Positions 11,883-22,940 of a stretch of DNA of 64,000 nt are shown here, piece after piece. Position 1 is the first letter of the stretch, and each line of letters opens with the position of its first letter. The notes beneath the pieces were generated by a model. That model saw only the letters and a list, made by a program, of their open reading frames with translations, was not told where the DNA came from and ran no database searches. The position numbers and the translations under genes were made by a program. This DNA is from Nomia melanderi (taxonomy: Eukaryota > Arthropoda > Insecta > Hymenoptera > Halictidae): positions 15,369,896-15,433,895 of the forward strand of contig NC_135001.1 of assembly GCF_051020985.1 (NCBI RefSeq). The letters are read 5' to 3'.

Positions 11883-12581
11883 ATGGAGGATAAAGGAAAT
11901 GCTGGAAACACTTCTGTGGAGTCTGGGAGCGGGAACACCAGCCCAGCAAAGAAGACGCCGAAATCGAAAACAGCGAAAGCATCGAAGAGCAAGTCCTCTC
12001 ATCCACCAACGTCCGAGATGGTGATCGCTGCCATTAAGGAGTTGAAAGATCGCAAAGGATCCTCTCTTCAAGCGATCAAAAAGTATATCGCATCGACGTA
12101 CCCAGTGAACGGAGAGAAGTTGGCGCCTTTCATCAAGCGATATTTGAAGTCCGCTGTCACATCTGGCGCTGTGGTGCAGACCAAGGGTAAAGGTGCCTCC
12201 GGTTCGTTTAAACTGTCCATGACGAAGGGTACCGAGTCGAAGAGCAAGGTACAGCGGACAGTGAAAGTGGCTGAAACTAAGAAGCCGAAGAAATCGGTTG
12301 AAAAGAAGACAACTGCAGTCCGAAAACCCGCAGCAGCAAAAAAGGCTACCACGAGTACAGCGAAGAAGGTCGAAACTGTGAAGAAATCAGCGGCCGCGAG
12401 AAAACCCTCGCTTACCAGAACCGTAAGGCCCGCCAAAACCGAGAAACCAAAGGCTTCGCCCGATGCTAAGACTGTGTCGAAGAGCAAGAAGATAGCGAAA
12501 CCACCAGCTACCAAGACCAAAGCTCCGAAACCCAAGAAGGCTACTCCTTCGAAGTCTGTCAAGTCTTCGCCTAGAAAGTAA
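11883..12581 (+). CDS. H1: Linker histone H1 (232 aa, unit 1)
   Basis: Linker histone that binds the nucleosome dyad and entry/exit DNA. The winged-helix globular domain lies at about residues 40-112 (SHPPTSEMVIAAIKELKDRK, then KGKGASGSFKLS). The C-terminal tail (113-232) is rich in Lys, Ala, Pro and Ser, with SPRK-like ends. I chose the Met at 11883 because MEDKGNAGN gives a normal acidic H1 N-terminus; the open frame extends 61 codons further up without H1-like features. It is one residue longer than the unit 2 H1, with about 14 other substitutions. Confidence 0.95.
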   Translation: MEDKGNAGNTSVESGSGNTSPAKKTPKSKTAKASKSKSSHPPTSEMVIAAIKELKDRKGSSLQAIKKYIASTYPVNGEKLAPFIKRYLKSAVTSGAVVQTKGKGASGSFKLSMTKGTESKSKVQRTVKVAETKKPKKSVEKKTTAVRKPAAAKKATTSTAKKVETVKKSAAARKPSLTRTVRPAKTEKPKASPDAKTVSKSKKIAKPPATKTKAPKPKKATPSKSVKSSPRK

Positions 12582-12622
12582 TCGCGCTACACAAAATCTG
12601 CTAACAATATTGAAAAACAAAT

Positions 12623-12638
12623 GGTCCTTTTCAGGGCC
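12623..12638 (+). terminator. Histone 3' stem-loop, H1 (unit 1)
   Basis: GGTCCTTTTCAGGGCC followed by ACCAA. The third stem pair is a T-G wobble; the unit 2 H1 has GGCCC. Confidence 0.9.
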
Positions 12639-14481
12639 ACCAATCGATTTACGACAAGGAACAATTTTCAGACGATCTATTAACAGTATTAACTGGAGAT
12701 ATTCTTAATTATAGGAAATATACTGTGATACATACGTAATATATAAGTCATACGTAATTTATGGAGCGTTTTTATATGGGTCAGATATATGGATAAAGAT
12801 GTAAGTATATATAGGGTATGCCTAAATTATAGTTCGCAACTATCTGGGTGTAAAAATAGATATTCGATTTTATGAAAATTGATGTAAGAAAATTGACAAA
12901 CACATGGTTCTGTTGTGATCCAACTACTTACCCGTTTGTAACGTTCAAGATGATATTGACTGTTAAACTACAAAACGTTTGAAAAGTAATGGCGTTTTCA
13001 GGTTTTAATGTAAGAGTCTTCGACTAAGTCACGAACGGCCCAAGTTCTGCCGTTAATTTCCATCGACTCGAAGATTTAGAGTTACGCCCTGATGACCACA
13101 ATATATAATTTAAATGCACACTGTACATATGAATTGATCAAAACAGGTTTTATAGATAAAATAAATATTGCTTTTTTAAGAGTTTTCGTCCTTTATTTAC
13201 AACCAAGCCTTTAGTCTGTAATATGGAAAGAACAAATGTCCTGAAAATAGATGATATTTTTGAAATATTGGAGATTTATCTAACCTTCACATGAAAATTG
13301 TCATCAGATGCTAAAGTAATTATGTATTTGATTTCTATAATTAAATTTTCAACACCATTCTTTTTCAATCATCAATTCTAGGAAAATGTTCCTTGTAATT
13401 AAGTAAAATTTTTCCACTACAATTTATTTTGTTACTTCCTTTTCAGATGAAAAAGATAATAGATTCAATTTATTTTTAAAGATCCCTCTCACCATTCACT
13501 GTCTCTACCTTAGTGCAACCTAATTTTCAGTCGTCGACAAAATAGAATGAACACAATGAGGTAAAGGAAACTTCAAAAGGGTGCCGCAAGCGTAAAAAGT
13601 AATTCCTCAATTTTTTTGACTCGACGTACAGTGTTTATCCCGTTTCTTTAATGAATGATTATTCTCTCACTTTTTAAAGTTGGGTTCGAATCAGTTCTTG
13701 GAAGAAAATCACGACTCTTTTCGCAAGAATTTAAATGCTTTTTATTTTAACTACTACCAAATGAATGTTAGGTAACTTCACACCATTTGGAGATAAGCGC
13801 GCGGAAGTCATTTAAAACCACTCGAAAGTATCAAATTCTACTGACGTATTTTAAATTCTTTCTCGTTTACTTTTTTTTAACATTTTGGAATAAAATTTTA
13901 TCCAAAATAGTTAACATTTTATTAATTAAAATTTTCGATTATTGCAGACATTAGCTTAAATTACGTATTTTTATCATAACTCAAATTATGGTCATAAAAA
14001 AAGTATAAACCGAATAAAATTTAGTATGTAGGCGGTTCGCCCTTTTGCGTGTCAATACTTGGGGGCCCTGAGAGATAGTCTAGGCCCACTGACTAATTTA
14101 TGACCAAGGAGATCATCAGGACAGCAGTTTTCCTTTTTAGAAAAGCAACTGAGGAAAAGCAGTTAGTCGCCGTTCCTCGTTAGAGCCACATCGTGTAATA
14201 AATGTATTTAACCTGACTACAGACTTAGTTTTTATTTTAGTAGCCCTACAAGAAAATATTTTCTAATTTGATATAATAATGCATATCACACTTTCTCGTT
14301 ATGTAGTTTTATCTAAAGATGTGCCAAAATTTTTACGCCGGTACTTTCATAAACTATTTTCATCAAACTTGAGCATATTATGCAAATACTTCAAACATCA
14401 AATTGTGCAGAATTTATGGTAATACAGAGAAAGGGGATTTTATAGTGTAAATGAGGAATTTCCTACGTTTGAAATATTTGT
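12639..14481. other. H1-H2B spacer (unit 1)
   Basis: 1.8 kb of AT-rich DNA almost identical to 30772-32614. One short less AT-rich block around 14030-14130 stands out but matches no RNA gene I know. No coding frame seen. Confidence 0.5.
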
Positions 14482-14497
14482 GGCCCTTAAAAGGGCC
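14482..14497 (-). terminator. Histone 3' stem-loop, paired H2B (unit 1; UUUA loop)
   Basis: On the minus strand GGCCCTTTTAAGGGCC, then ACAAAT. Perfect stem, loop TTTA in place of TTTC. Confidence 0.9.
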
Positions 14498-14520
14498 GGT
14501 TTATAATAGTGATTGCATGT

Positions 14521-14892
14521 TCACTTGGAGCTGGTATACTTGGTGACAGCCTTAGTGCCTTCACTGACAGCGTGCTTGGCAAGTTCACCAGGTAACAGTA
14601 GACGAACAGCAGTCTGAATTTCCCGAGACGTGATAGTGGAACGTTTGTTGTAATGAGCCAGACGAGATGCTTCGGCCGCAATGCGTTCAAAGACGTCGTT
14701 GACGAAACTGTTCATGATGCTCATGGCTTTGCTGGAGATTCCAGTGTCAGGATGCACTTGCTTCAAGACTTTGTAAATGTAGATTGCGTAGCTCTCCTTC
14801 CTCCTGCGCTTCTTTTTCTTATCAGCCTTGCTGATATTTTTCTGAGCCTTCCCAGCTTTCTTCACCGCCTTTCCACTGGTTTTGGGCGGCAT
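14521..14892 (-). CDS. H2B: Histone H2B, paired isoform (123 aa, unit 1)
   Basis: Complete H2B with the usual insect-like tail (KAQKNISKADKKKKRRRKES) and histone fold. It lacks the MNKSDSS segment of the standalone H2B. Divergent from H2A with 279 bp between start codons. Identical in protein to the unit 2 copy. Confidence 0.98.
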   Translation of the reverse strand: MPPKTSGKAVKKAGKAQKNISKADKKKKRRRKESYAIYIYKVLKQVHPDTGISSKAMSIMNSFVNDVFERIAAEASRLAHYNKRSTITSREIQTAVRLLLPGELAKHAVSEGTKAVTKYTSSK

Positions 14893-15171
14893 TGTTAAAC
14901 AATAGTTTTTTCACACGATTCGTACAGGAACGAAAACGTTGCGTCGAGTGATGTGACATCGTTTTGATACACCTCTTTATGTAGAGATGGAGCAGCTTGC
15001 ACGGACCAATCGCAGCGCGCAGCAACCCCTCTCCAGACCGCGAATGCTCCCATTGGTTGGCCAGTTCTTACCGGCCGGCAGTATATAAGGCTCTACAAGC
15101 GGACCACATTTAAAATTTCGAGAGGCTCTTCGTCGTTAACTCTTCTCGTATATCAAGTAAACACAATCAAC
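14893..15171. promoter_or_regulatory. Bidirectional H2B-H2A promoter (unit 1)
   Basis: H2A TATA box TATATAA at 15082-15088. H2B TATA box reads CATAAAG on the minus strand (14975-14981). Two CCAAT boxes in opposite orientation sit between them: CCAAT at 15006-15010 and ATTGG at 15052-15056. Confidence 0.85.
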
Positions 15172-15546
15172 ATGTCTGGACGCGGAAAAGGCGGCAAAGT
15201 TAAGGGAAAGGCGAAGTCCCGTTCGAACAGAGCTGGACTTCAATTTCCGGTTGGTCGTATCCATCGACTTTTGAGGAAAGGGAATTATGCCGAACGCGTC
15301 GGCGCTGGTGCTCCAGTTTATTTGGCTGCAGTTATGGAGTATCTGGCTGCTGAAGTTTTAGAGTTGGCCGGTAACGCGGCTCGTGACAACAAGAAGACGA
15401 GAATTATTCCCCGTCATTTACAACTGGCAATCCGTAATGACGAAGAATTGAATAAGTTACTTTCCGGAGTAACGATTGCTCAAGGTGGCGTTTTGCCGAA
15501 CATTCAGGCAGTTCTTTTGCCGAAAAAGACAGAAAAGAAAGCTTAA
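15172..15546 (+). CDS. H2A: Histone H2A (124 aa, unit 1)
   Basis: Canonical replication-dependent H2[21 protein letters not shown] tail, RNDEELNKLL acidic-patch region, and a short C-terminus ending KKTEKKA with no SQ motif, so not H2A.X or H2A.Z. Residue 59 (Met as 1) is Ala in MEYLAAEV. Intronless; stem-loop at 15568. Confidence 0.98.
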   Translation: MSGRGKGGKVKGKAKSRSNRAGLQFPVGRIHRLLRKGNYAERVGAGAPVYLAAVMEYLAAEVLELAGNAARDNKKTRIIPRHLQLAIRNDEELNKLLSGVTIAQGGVLPNIQAVLLPKKTEKKA

Positions 15547-15567
15547 TCGCAATTTGAAGAACCAAAC

Positions 15568-15583
15568 GGCCCTTTTCAGGGCC
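15568..15583 (+). terminator. Histone 3' stem-loop, H2A (unit 1)
   Basis: GGCCCTTTTCAGGGCC followed by ACCAA; perfect stem, TTTC loop. Confidence 0.95.
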
Positions 15584-16786
15584 ACCAATTATCTTCGACA
15601 TAGAAATGATGTTCTCAACTTAACACATCTTTATTTTTTATTTGTTGATTTTTAACCCATTGAACACTTCATCTCAGGCTACACGCAACCATATCATAAA
15701 ATTAAATATTCTTAAAGTCTATTTGATGTAACTTTTACTGTACGCTATATACATATCATTATAGTACTATTGTTGAATATGGGTGATTCGAAGTATGTGC
15801 TTAAACGAAAAGGAAAAATGTTCTCTGAATTTAAAGGGTGAGGTCGTAGTGTACTTTTTACAGCATTCTGCTTTGCTCATGGTTTAACAGAGTAACATAA
15901 ATGTTATGTCTACATATGATTAGGTTTAGGTTCTGTAACCACAATGCATGTTTTTCGTTTATACTTCCTACGGAAAAACAGATCTTAAAAGAAAATTCAA
16001 TTTCTTGTTTTACTGCAAAGACTGAATAGAAGGAAAATGAAAGTTCTCATTCGTATTTTCTTTATTGATTCATGTGATGTCGGGTTTAAAGATCGGAGTA
16101 AACTTACAGACCCTTCTGTTGACAGAGTCAACTGTGGCAACGGTGTTCAGCATAAGAATTTACGACAGGGAGTGTTTGGAGTACAGACAAACGAGACATG
16201 GCAACGCTGCCTACTGCCATCGTGTATGATTTCTCGCCGATATGCGGAATTTTTATGAAATAGAGATATAAAAATCTGCAGTCTAAAAAGATTTATTGAA
16301 GAATTTTAGAATGATACCCATTTAATATTTACATTCATATATCTTGATTCAATGTCGCAACGTATTTCTTTCTATGAAACACATTTACTCCAAAAATACC
16401 AGAAAGTATATATGATGTTTTTTGGAACTATAACACAATAATAAACTAATAATATAATATCCTATGTACATAAGTATAAATCACAATATATTTAAATTTG
16501 TTTCTTCAAAATGAGTCGATTGGATTTTACGTATATGCACTATGTACAGCGTATCTCCCATTGAGCATTATTATATTAATCTAAATATATCGTCATCAAT
16601 TCTGCACATTATTAAATATTAATGTAATTAAAAGATTATTAATCCACCAATCTCTGGAATTTGTCGTGATGGAAATGTCGCCGGGTTAAGGTTAGAAATG
16701 GTTTTCACGCTTTTGAAACAAGAATAGCTTTTGTTCGAAGGTTTGCACTTAAATTGAACAACAGTGTTTCCATGTTATATAATTGT
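15584..16786. other. H2A-H4 spacer (unit 1) with a 73-codon conserved open frame
   Basis: No recognised gene. A 73-codon frame (16037-16258, MKVLIRIFFIDSCDVGFKD start) stays open in all three units (34170-34391, 40183-40404) without indels. No homology known to me; coding status undecided. Confidence 0.4.
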
Positions 16787-16802
16787 GGCCCTGAAAAGGG
16801 CC
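16787..16802 (-). terminator. Histone 3' stem-loop, standalone H4 (unit 1)
   Basis: On the minus strand GGCCCTTTTCAGGGCC, then ACAATT. Perfect stem with TTTC loop. Confidence 0.95.
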
Positions 16803-16838
16803 GTTTTGATTGACGATCGCTGGGAATCGTACGTCGTT

Positions 16839-16858
16839 GATGATGATGATGATGATGC
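16839..16858. repeat. GAT trinucleotide run in H4 3' UTR
   Basis: Six GAT repeats between the H4 stop and its stem-loop; five in units 2 and 3. Confidence 0.8.
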
Positions 16859-16863
16859 CTCGC

Positions 16864-17320
<457 letters not shown>

Positions 17321-17752
17321 ATACCGAAGGCATAAATACAGGTGGCAGTGCAACATCTGCTGCAAACCGCATTGATCGTTTACGAGAAGTAATTGTGTAG
17401 TTGCTTCTTAAAATGTTGCGCATTAATTAGTATTTTGTAGTTAAAGAAAAGAATAAACAATCGGCAAAGATGAAAGCTCTCGAATTTTTCAGGTGATCAT
17501 TACACGGGGAAACATTGTGGTGGCGTTATCCTGTGAAATTCATTATATCTGGCAGGCGTTTTGTTTAACCCCTTGGCATACTATTTACTTTCATATAATA
17601 TGATAATAATATTGTATCAATATAATATATGGTAATAAATTGATGGTATATGGTACAACATCGATTGCCATTAAATTGTCTAGAAATCTTCATCACGAGT
17701 CTTCCTCGTCAATGTATGGCAAGTTTATTTATCGTGCACAAGTTCCGTTCAT

Positions 17753-18603
17753 CTATGCGCCAGGTCCGAACGCATTCGTCGAATACAGACAGCATAACTT
17801 GTATAATTTTAGGGTCTTTGGGTATATACCTGCGTTTGCCCTGGGGTCTTTACCCCACTCTACCGCGTATCCGGTCATGCTTACGAACGCTTTCTTTGCC
17901 TCACTGAAACCGGGCAGCTGTATGGGTTGAATTTTTTCTGGAAGCAGGAGCGTCTGTTGAAGCCTCAGCAGAAAATCTAACGTTTCTTCGAACACATTGC
18001 GTGTTCTGTAAGCGGAGTATCGATGTTTATTCGTATAGTATGCATCTTGTTAATGTTACAACTACCGAACAGTCAGATTACCTATTTTACAGAAACTGTA
18101 AAAATTCTTGTACTGCTAGTTTGATTCACTTATACTTTAGTTTAACTGTCAAATTAATGTATTTAGTAATTTTCCTGGAAATCATCCGTACCTCTTCAGC
18201 AATGGTGCAAGAATGTAGTATTTCTATTTCGAAATCCTAGTATTAACGTACCACTGTTTATTCATTGTGTACACTTTATCAACGAATATAAATGCAACTC
18301 TAATCGTTACACGTCTTTGTTCGAAAAACAAGCTTTTGACTTTCGAGTACCATTGAAGGAAAATATTTCAGAGTCTGTTGCTTTTTGTATTCAACAGATT
18401 TTTTCGTACGATTATATGGTAGGTCATCTTTCACGGCATGATAATATTTCGGGTAGACAATAGCGTGCGTCGTGAGCATGGAAACGCAAGGACCGTTGTA
18501 ACCATTGTATGCCATTCTCAACTTGACGGTAAAGCTGAGCAGAAACAGAAATTGTTCCTTGAAGGCGTAGTAACCACCGATTATCTTCTTATCTTCTCGG
18601 CTA
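17753..18603 (-). pseudogene. Decayed S1 serine protease relic (unit 1)
   Basis: Two exon-like pieces. The upstream piece (about 18309-18603) reads REDKKIIGGYYA, the activation-site IIGG of trypsin-like proteases, then NGPCVSMLTTHAIVYP where active members have the TAAHC catalytic-His motif, which is absent. The downstream piece (17753 to about 18003) follows a cttacag acceptor and reads HAMFEETLDFLLRLQ then KIQPIQLP and MTGYAVEWGK, matching the catalytic-Asp and TGWG regions. No GDSGG catalytic-Ser segment is found further on. The only GT near the end of the first piece does not fit the phase of the second. Likely a pseudogene; family assignment is my motif reading. Confidence 0.6.
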
Positions 18604-18625
18604 ATTCGAAAAGGATTTCAAGTGT

Positions 18626-19045
18626 AGGATTATGAATTATGTGTAAATAATACCGTAAAAGTAAGGCTACTGGAGAGAATGTGTATGGACAAGAGCCGCG
18701 GACTTAGAATTACTCTTAAAAACTACGTCGGGAACGTCTGTTCTACAAGGTGTGGAGCGTGCGTCTGCTTGATTCGGAATCACGGCTCATAATGACGTGA
18801 CCCTTGACTCGTCTTCGGCTCAGGGCGGCGGCATCTTTGTCGCCTTCGAGAGCTGCGACGCACTTTTCGGATGACCGAAGTCGACCTCGTCCTTCGGCGT
18901 CAAATTTACATGCGGGTCGTTCAGCTCGGCTCGAGCGTCTCATTTCGTAACATTGTTACACAGGCCAAATTTTCTTACATTTGTGGGGTTATAGGAGATT
19001 AACAATGAGTTAATAACGAAAGTATATTAATTTTAACTTGTTCAG
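18626..19045. other. Junction DNA between histone units 1 and 2
   Basis: Not shared with the other units. Bases 18720-18950 are clearly GC-richer than the surroundings. An open minus frame of 66 codons (18743-18943) is Arg/Ser-rich and resembles nothing known to me. Confidence 0.5.
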
Positions 19046-19307
19046 GTCATGAAAAATTGTACACAAAATCAACTTACACGTTATCTAGGCTGTTACGTCA
19101 TTTTTGTTCAATGTATTACTGGAGAATAAATAAATAAATGCATTAGTACAATCCGTAAAATGGACGACTATAGCCGTCGTTTGCGGCAATGGATTAATAG
19201 AGTCGGTTTTGTTTTGTTTACATACATTGAATCATTTTGAAAATGATTTCCATGCGGAATCAGTGCGGAAGTAATTTTGTGTTTATCTGCAAGCAAGTGC
19301 AGTTAAG

Positions 19308-19650
19308 TTGGGTATACAAGATGATTATTATTTCCAACATAACGACCCGAAGCATATTGCTCAGATAGTTCGTGAGTGGATACTTTATCACGTTTCTCAT
19401 TTTTTACGTACACCAGCTCAGAGTCCGAATATAAATCCTATAAAAAATTTGTGGGCAGAAATAGATAAAAGACTACGCAAACATGAAATTTCCAATAAAC
19501 ACTAAAAGAAAAAATTCTGGAAATTTGGAATAGTGTTAAACCAAGCACCACTGTAAAATTAACAGAAAGTATGCAAAATCGATTGAATGAAATTAATAGG
19601 CATCAGGGTGGATTGACGAAATACTAAAAAAATTACTTCAAAATAATAAA
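19308..19650 (+). pseudogene. Tc1-like transposase C-terminal fragment, dead (unit 2)
   Basis: Same fragment as in unit 1 but less decayed: it keeps NPIKNLW and RTPAQSP, and a 52-bp segment (about 19566-19617) whose shifted frame reads like the Tc1 C-terminus (MQNRLNEINRHQGGLTKY). The substitutions of the catalytic Asp (to His) and Glu (to Lys) are shared with unit 1, so they predate the duplication. Confidence 0.82.
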
Positions 19651-19652
19651 GT

Positions 19653-20356
19653 TATTGTAATATGCAGACTTTTTTTATAAGACGTACTCCGGTATGAATA
19701 TTTTTGTGGGCTATTATTACGTACTAAGACGGATTTTATCTGAGATGGAACGGTTTTTGGATCGCAGGTAGGATAAGGAAGAATGCAGTCACGTTCTTGG
19801 AATTCGACCCTTCTGACCATCGTGCACAATAGGGGTTCGCACTTTTCCGTTAAGAGCTGCACGTGTCCTTCCATGGCGCAGATGCTTACGCAAGTAAATG
19901 ATTTCTTTGCTCCCTCGTGAGATCGATTTTCTAGGGTTGTAATATGCAGGATGAAACTTTTTTGGAGCAGTTTATAAAGCTTATTTTTTGTGCCATTGAT
20001 AATGACAAATCAACGTTCTTCTGAACGATAAAAAATCAATGAAATGATCGTCAAATGTATCGCCCGGCGACGTTTGTTCGGTGTGCATGAAATCTCGTCC
20101 AATAGGAAAGCGAAGGATACGTGTGACTAAATATGTATATATCGGTTGCAGGAAAGACGGCAGATGGAAGGAATGTGGGTCTGAATGGTCGGAGTGGAAA
20201 GTGGCCCGTCCGTTGTCTCACGCATTTGGGGTTCGAGCGTCTGATTTGCTGAAGCAGTCACACACACCAATTCCACCGCGTCACGCATAGCACATAGTGA
20301 AAGCCCCCTCTTGCTCTTGTGCCGTCTCACATGACGACTTCTCTACAGACGTAGTA
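19653..20356. other. Spacer between Tc1 relic and H2B (unit 2)
   Basis: Near-identical copy of 6016-6720; no gene recognised. Confidence 0.5.
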
Positions 20357-20535
20357 CCCCCCAATTGTAATGGGCGTTGAATTCATGCTATAAAAGCGAG
20401 AGAATCGTATCGTCTTAGACAGTATCGTGTTGAATTTCTATCTCTTGCGATCGTCGAACTTGTTGTCAGTTGATTCATCGTACATTGGTTTTCCCGCGAT
20501 AGAGCTGTACTTTGCTGTAAGATTCCTCATCTGCC
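20357..20535 (+). promoter_or_regulatory. Promoter of standalone H2B (unit 2)
   Basis: TATAAAA at 20389-20395, as in unit 1. Confidence 0.7.
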
Positions 20536-20916
20536 ATGCCGCCGAAAACCGCGGGAAAAGCCATGAAGAAAGCCGGGAAGGCGCAGAAGAACATCAGTAT
20601 GAACAAATCCGATTCGAGTAAGAAGAAGAAGAAGAGGAGGGAGAGTTACGCGATTTACATTTACAAGGTTCTGAAGCAAGTACACCCGGACACCGGCGTC
20701 TCGAGCCGTGCTATGAGCATCATGAACAGCTTCGTCAACGATATATTCGAACGTATCGCTGCCGAAGCGTCCCGATTATCGCACTATAATAAACGCAGCA
20801 CTATTACCTCGAGGGAGGTACAAACCGCGGTAAGACTGCTGTTACCTGGCGAGCTAGCGAAACATGCGGTCAGTGAGGGCACCAAAGCGGTTACTAAATA
20901 TACAAGTTCAAAATGA
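20536..20916 (+). CDS. H2B: Histone H2B, standalone isoform (126 aa, unit 2)
   Basis: Protein identical to the unit 1 standalone H2B, including the MNKSDSS tail segment. Its stop codon lies only about 390 bp from the copia insertion, but the gene, promoter and stem-loop are intact. Confidence 0.97.
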   Translation: MPPKTAGKAMKKAGKAQKNISMNKSDSSKKKKKRRESYAIYIYKVLKQVHPDTGVSSRAMSIMNSFVNDIFERIAAEASRLSHYNKRSTITSREVQTAVRLLLPGELAKHAVSEGTKAVTKYTSSK

Positions 20917-20969
20917 AACGTAATTCGACTCTGATGGATGCAGCTTGTTATTCGAGCCACTAGACAAAC

Positions 20970-20985
20970 GGCCCTTTTTAGGGCC
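20970..20985 (+). terminator. Histone 3' stem-loop, standalone H2B (unit 2)
   Basis: GGCCCTTTTTAGGGCC then ACCAA; TTTT loop as in unit 1. Confidence 0.93.
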
Positions 20986-21304
20986 ACCAAGTGTTTTTCT
21001 CGTAGGAACTTCTCGTTTCTGTTCATGTTTTTTTATGTTTGGTAAAGTTACTTTATTACCATTATCTCTTTGTTTAAAGTACTGCAATTTTACTCTATTA
21101 TAGTACTAGAGTTATATTCGATTGGGATAGTATTAATGTTAACTTCTTGCTCTTATAACTTCTCTTACAACTATACTTACCAGAATCACTTTATTATTAT
21201 TATCTATATTTGACGAGCAAGAAACTACTGTCATACTGTAAGTTTAATTTACTCCGAGTATTGAATTTTACTCGAACGATATCCGTGATAATTTAATTGA
21301 GTTA

Positions 21305-21445
21305 TGTTGATTTTTCATTACACTTCCGTTCGGCGACGCATCGAACAATCAACTACCTTCCGGTTTTTGGTCCATGAGGCGGACGCGTGTTTTGTTTCAG
21401 TAGTCAATCCGAATAAAACAGTGACATGATGATTATTTCCTCACA
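21305..21445 (-). repeat. Copia 3' LTR
   Basis: 141 bp, starting TGTTGA and ending TCACA on the plus strand. It clearly differs from the 5' LTR at many positions (roughly a quarter by eye). Confidence 0.9.
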
Positions 21446-22913
21446 CCCTCTTTATCATCATGTTCGCTGTTCACACAAGTCTTATTTAAACTACGGAGAC
21501 CTAATGACGCTATACATCTGTCGTGTTTATCCTTATATGCTTTCGTTAGTACATCCGCCAACATATTTTCGGTACTAATATACGTTACTCTAATTTGAGC
21601 ATTTTCGTAGGCTTCTCTGCAAAAATGATGCCTTATGTCTATGTGCTTACTTCTATTATGAAACACGGGATCTTTACGTAATTGTATTGCACTTTGACTA
21701 TCGCATAGGATTTGTGACGGATTTTTCGCTAAGTTCCCGAGATTAATGTAATTCAGAAGTCTTCTTAAATATATAATCTCTTTTGATACTTCGGTAAGCG
21801 CCATATATTCCGCTTTCATTGTGGAAAGCGCTACAGTTGGTTGCTTTTTAGCTTCCCAACTTATTGGTCCTCCTGTTAAAATTAATACATTACCAGAACA
21901 TGATCTTCTGTCGTCAATGTCTCCTGCCCAATCAGAGTCTACGTAGGCCTTTAATTGTTCTCCCGTAGGTTCATAGTGTATACTATAGTTCTGAGTACCT
22001 TTTAGGTATCTTAATACTCTTTTTGCACATTTCCAGTGTTCCATAGTGTAATTTGAACAAAACCTACTTAGTGTACTTACAACAAATGATATGTCAGGGC
22101 GAGTGGCATTGGCTAAATATATTAATGCACTTTTTGTAATTTTAATTCAGGTTCCATGGGAGTTGCTATTGGTTTACAATTTTGTATTTCAAACTTTTCT
22201 AAGAAGTATAAAACATACCTTCTTTGGTTTAGTTTTATGTCTGCGGTATCACCACTACGGATAACATTGATTCCTAAGATACTGGTAACGGGACTTAAAT
22301 CTATCATACCGAATTTTTGTTTTAATACATTTTTAATTTTAATTAACGCGTTTAAATCGTTTGATGTAATTAACAAATCGTGTACATAAGTAACAATAAT
22401 TACTAGCTTATTATCTTTGGCTTTGACAAATACGCAAGGATCTAGATTAGATTTTACTATACTTAAATTAGATAAACAATTATTCAATTTTTCATACCAC
22501 GCCCTTCCGAATTGCTTCAATCCATACAATGATTTTTGGAGAAGGCATATCCGGTTTTCATTGTTTGTTGAAAATAATTCTGGTTCCTCTATATAAATTG
22601 TTTCTTTTAAATCACCTTGTGCGTAAGCCGATACGACATCCATTTGATGAACGTACATTCTCTTCTCTACTGAAGCAACTAAAATAGCTCGCACTGTCTC
22701 GTACCTTGCTATGGGCGCAAATACTTCGTAATCTAAGCCGTATTTTTGTTGATGGCCTTTAGCTACTAATCTTGCCTTGTATTTACTGATAGATCCATCA
22801 TGGTTCCTTTTTATTTTAAATAGCCATTTATTCGGTAAAACTTTTTCATTTTTATGCCTTGGAACCAATTTCCATGTTTTGTTCTGCATTAACGTTTTGT
22901 ATTCTACATCCAT
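21433..22913 (-). pseudogene. Copia reverse transcriptase and RNase H region
   Basis: The RT part (22122-22913) has PNKWLFKIKRN, KARLVAKGHQQ and YGLKQFGRAWYEK. The polymerase motif, normally YVDD, reads YVHD, losing a catalytic Asp. RT ends early by a frameshift near 22125; the following bases (22044-22125) in another frame read ALIYLANATRPDISF, joining to the RNase H part (21433-22044: YVDSDWAGDIDDRRS, KAEYMALTEV, DSQSAIQL, KHIDIRHHF). Acidic RNase H residues are present. The frame runs into the 3' LTR, as is common in copia elements. Confidence 0.9.
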
Positions 22914-22940
22914 AGCCTCGAGTCAGTATCGTCTATCAGT

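Noticed and set aside
14030..14130. Possible small RNA gene in the H1-H2B spacer
   Set aside because: No tRNA, 5S or snRNA signature could be matched.
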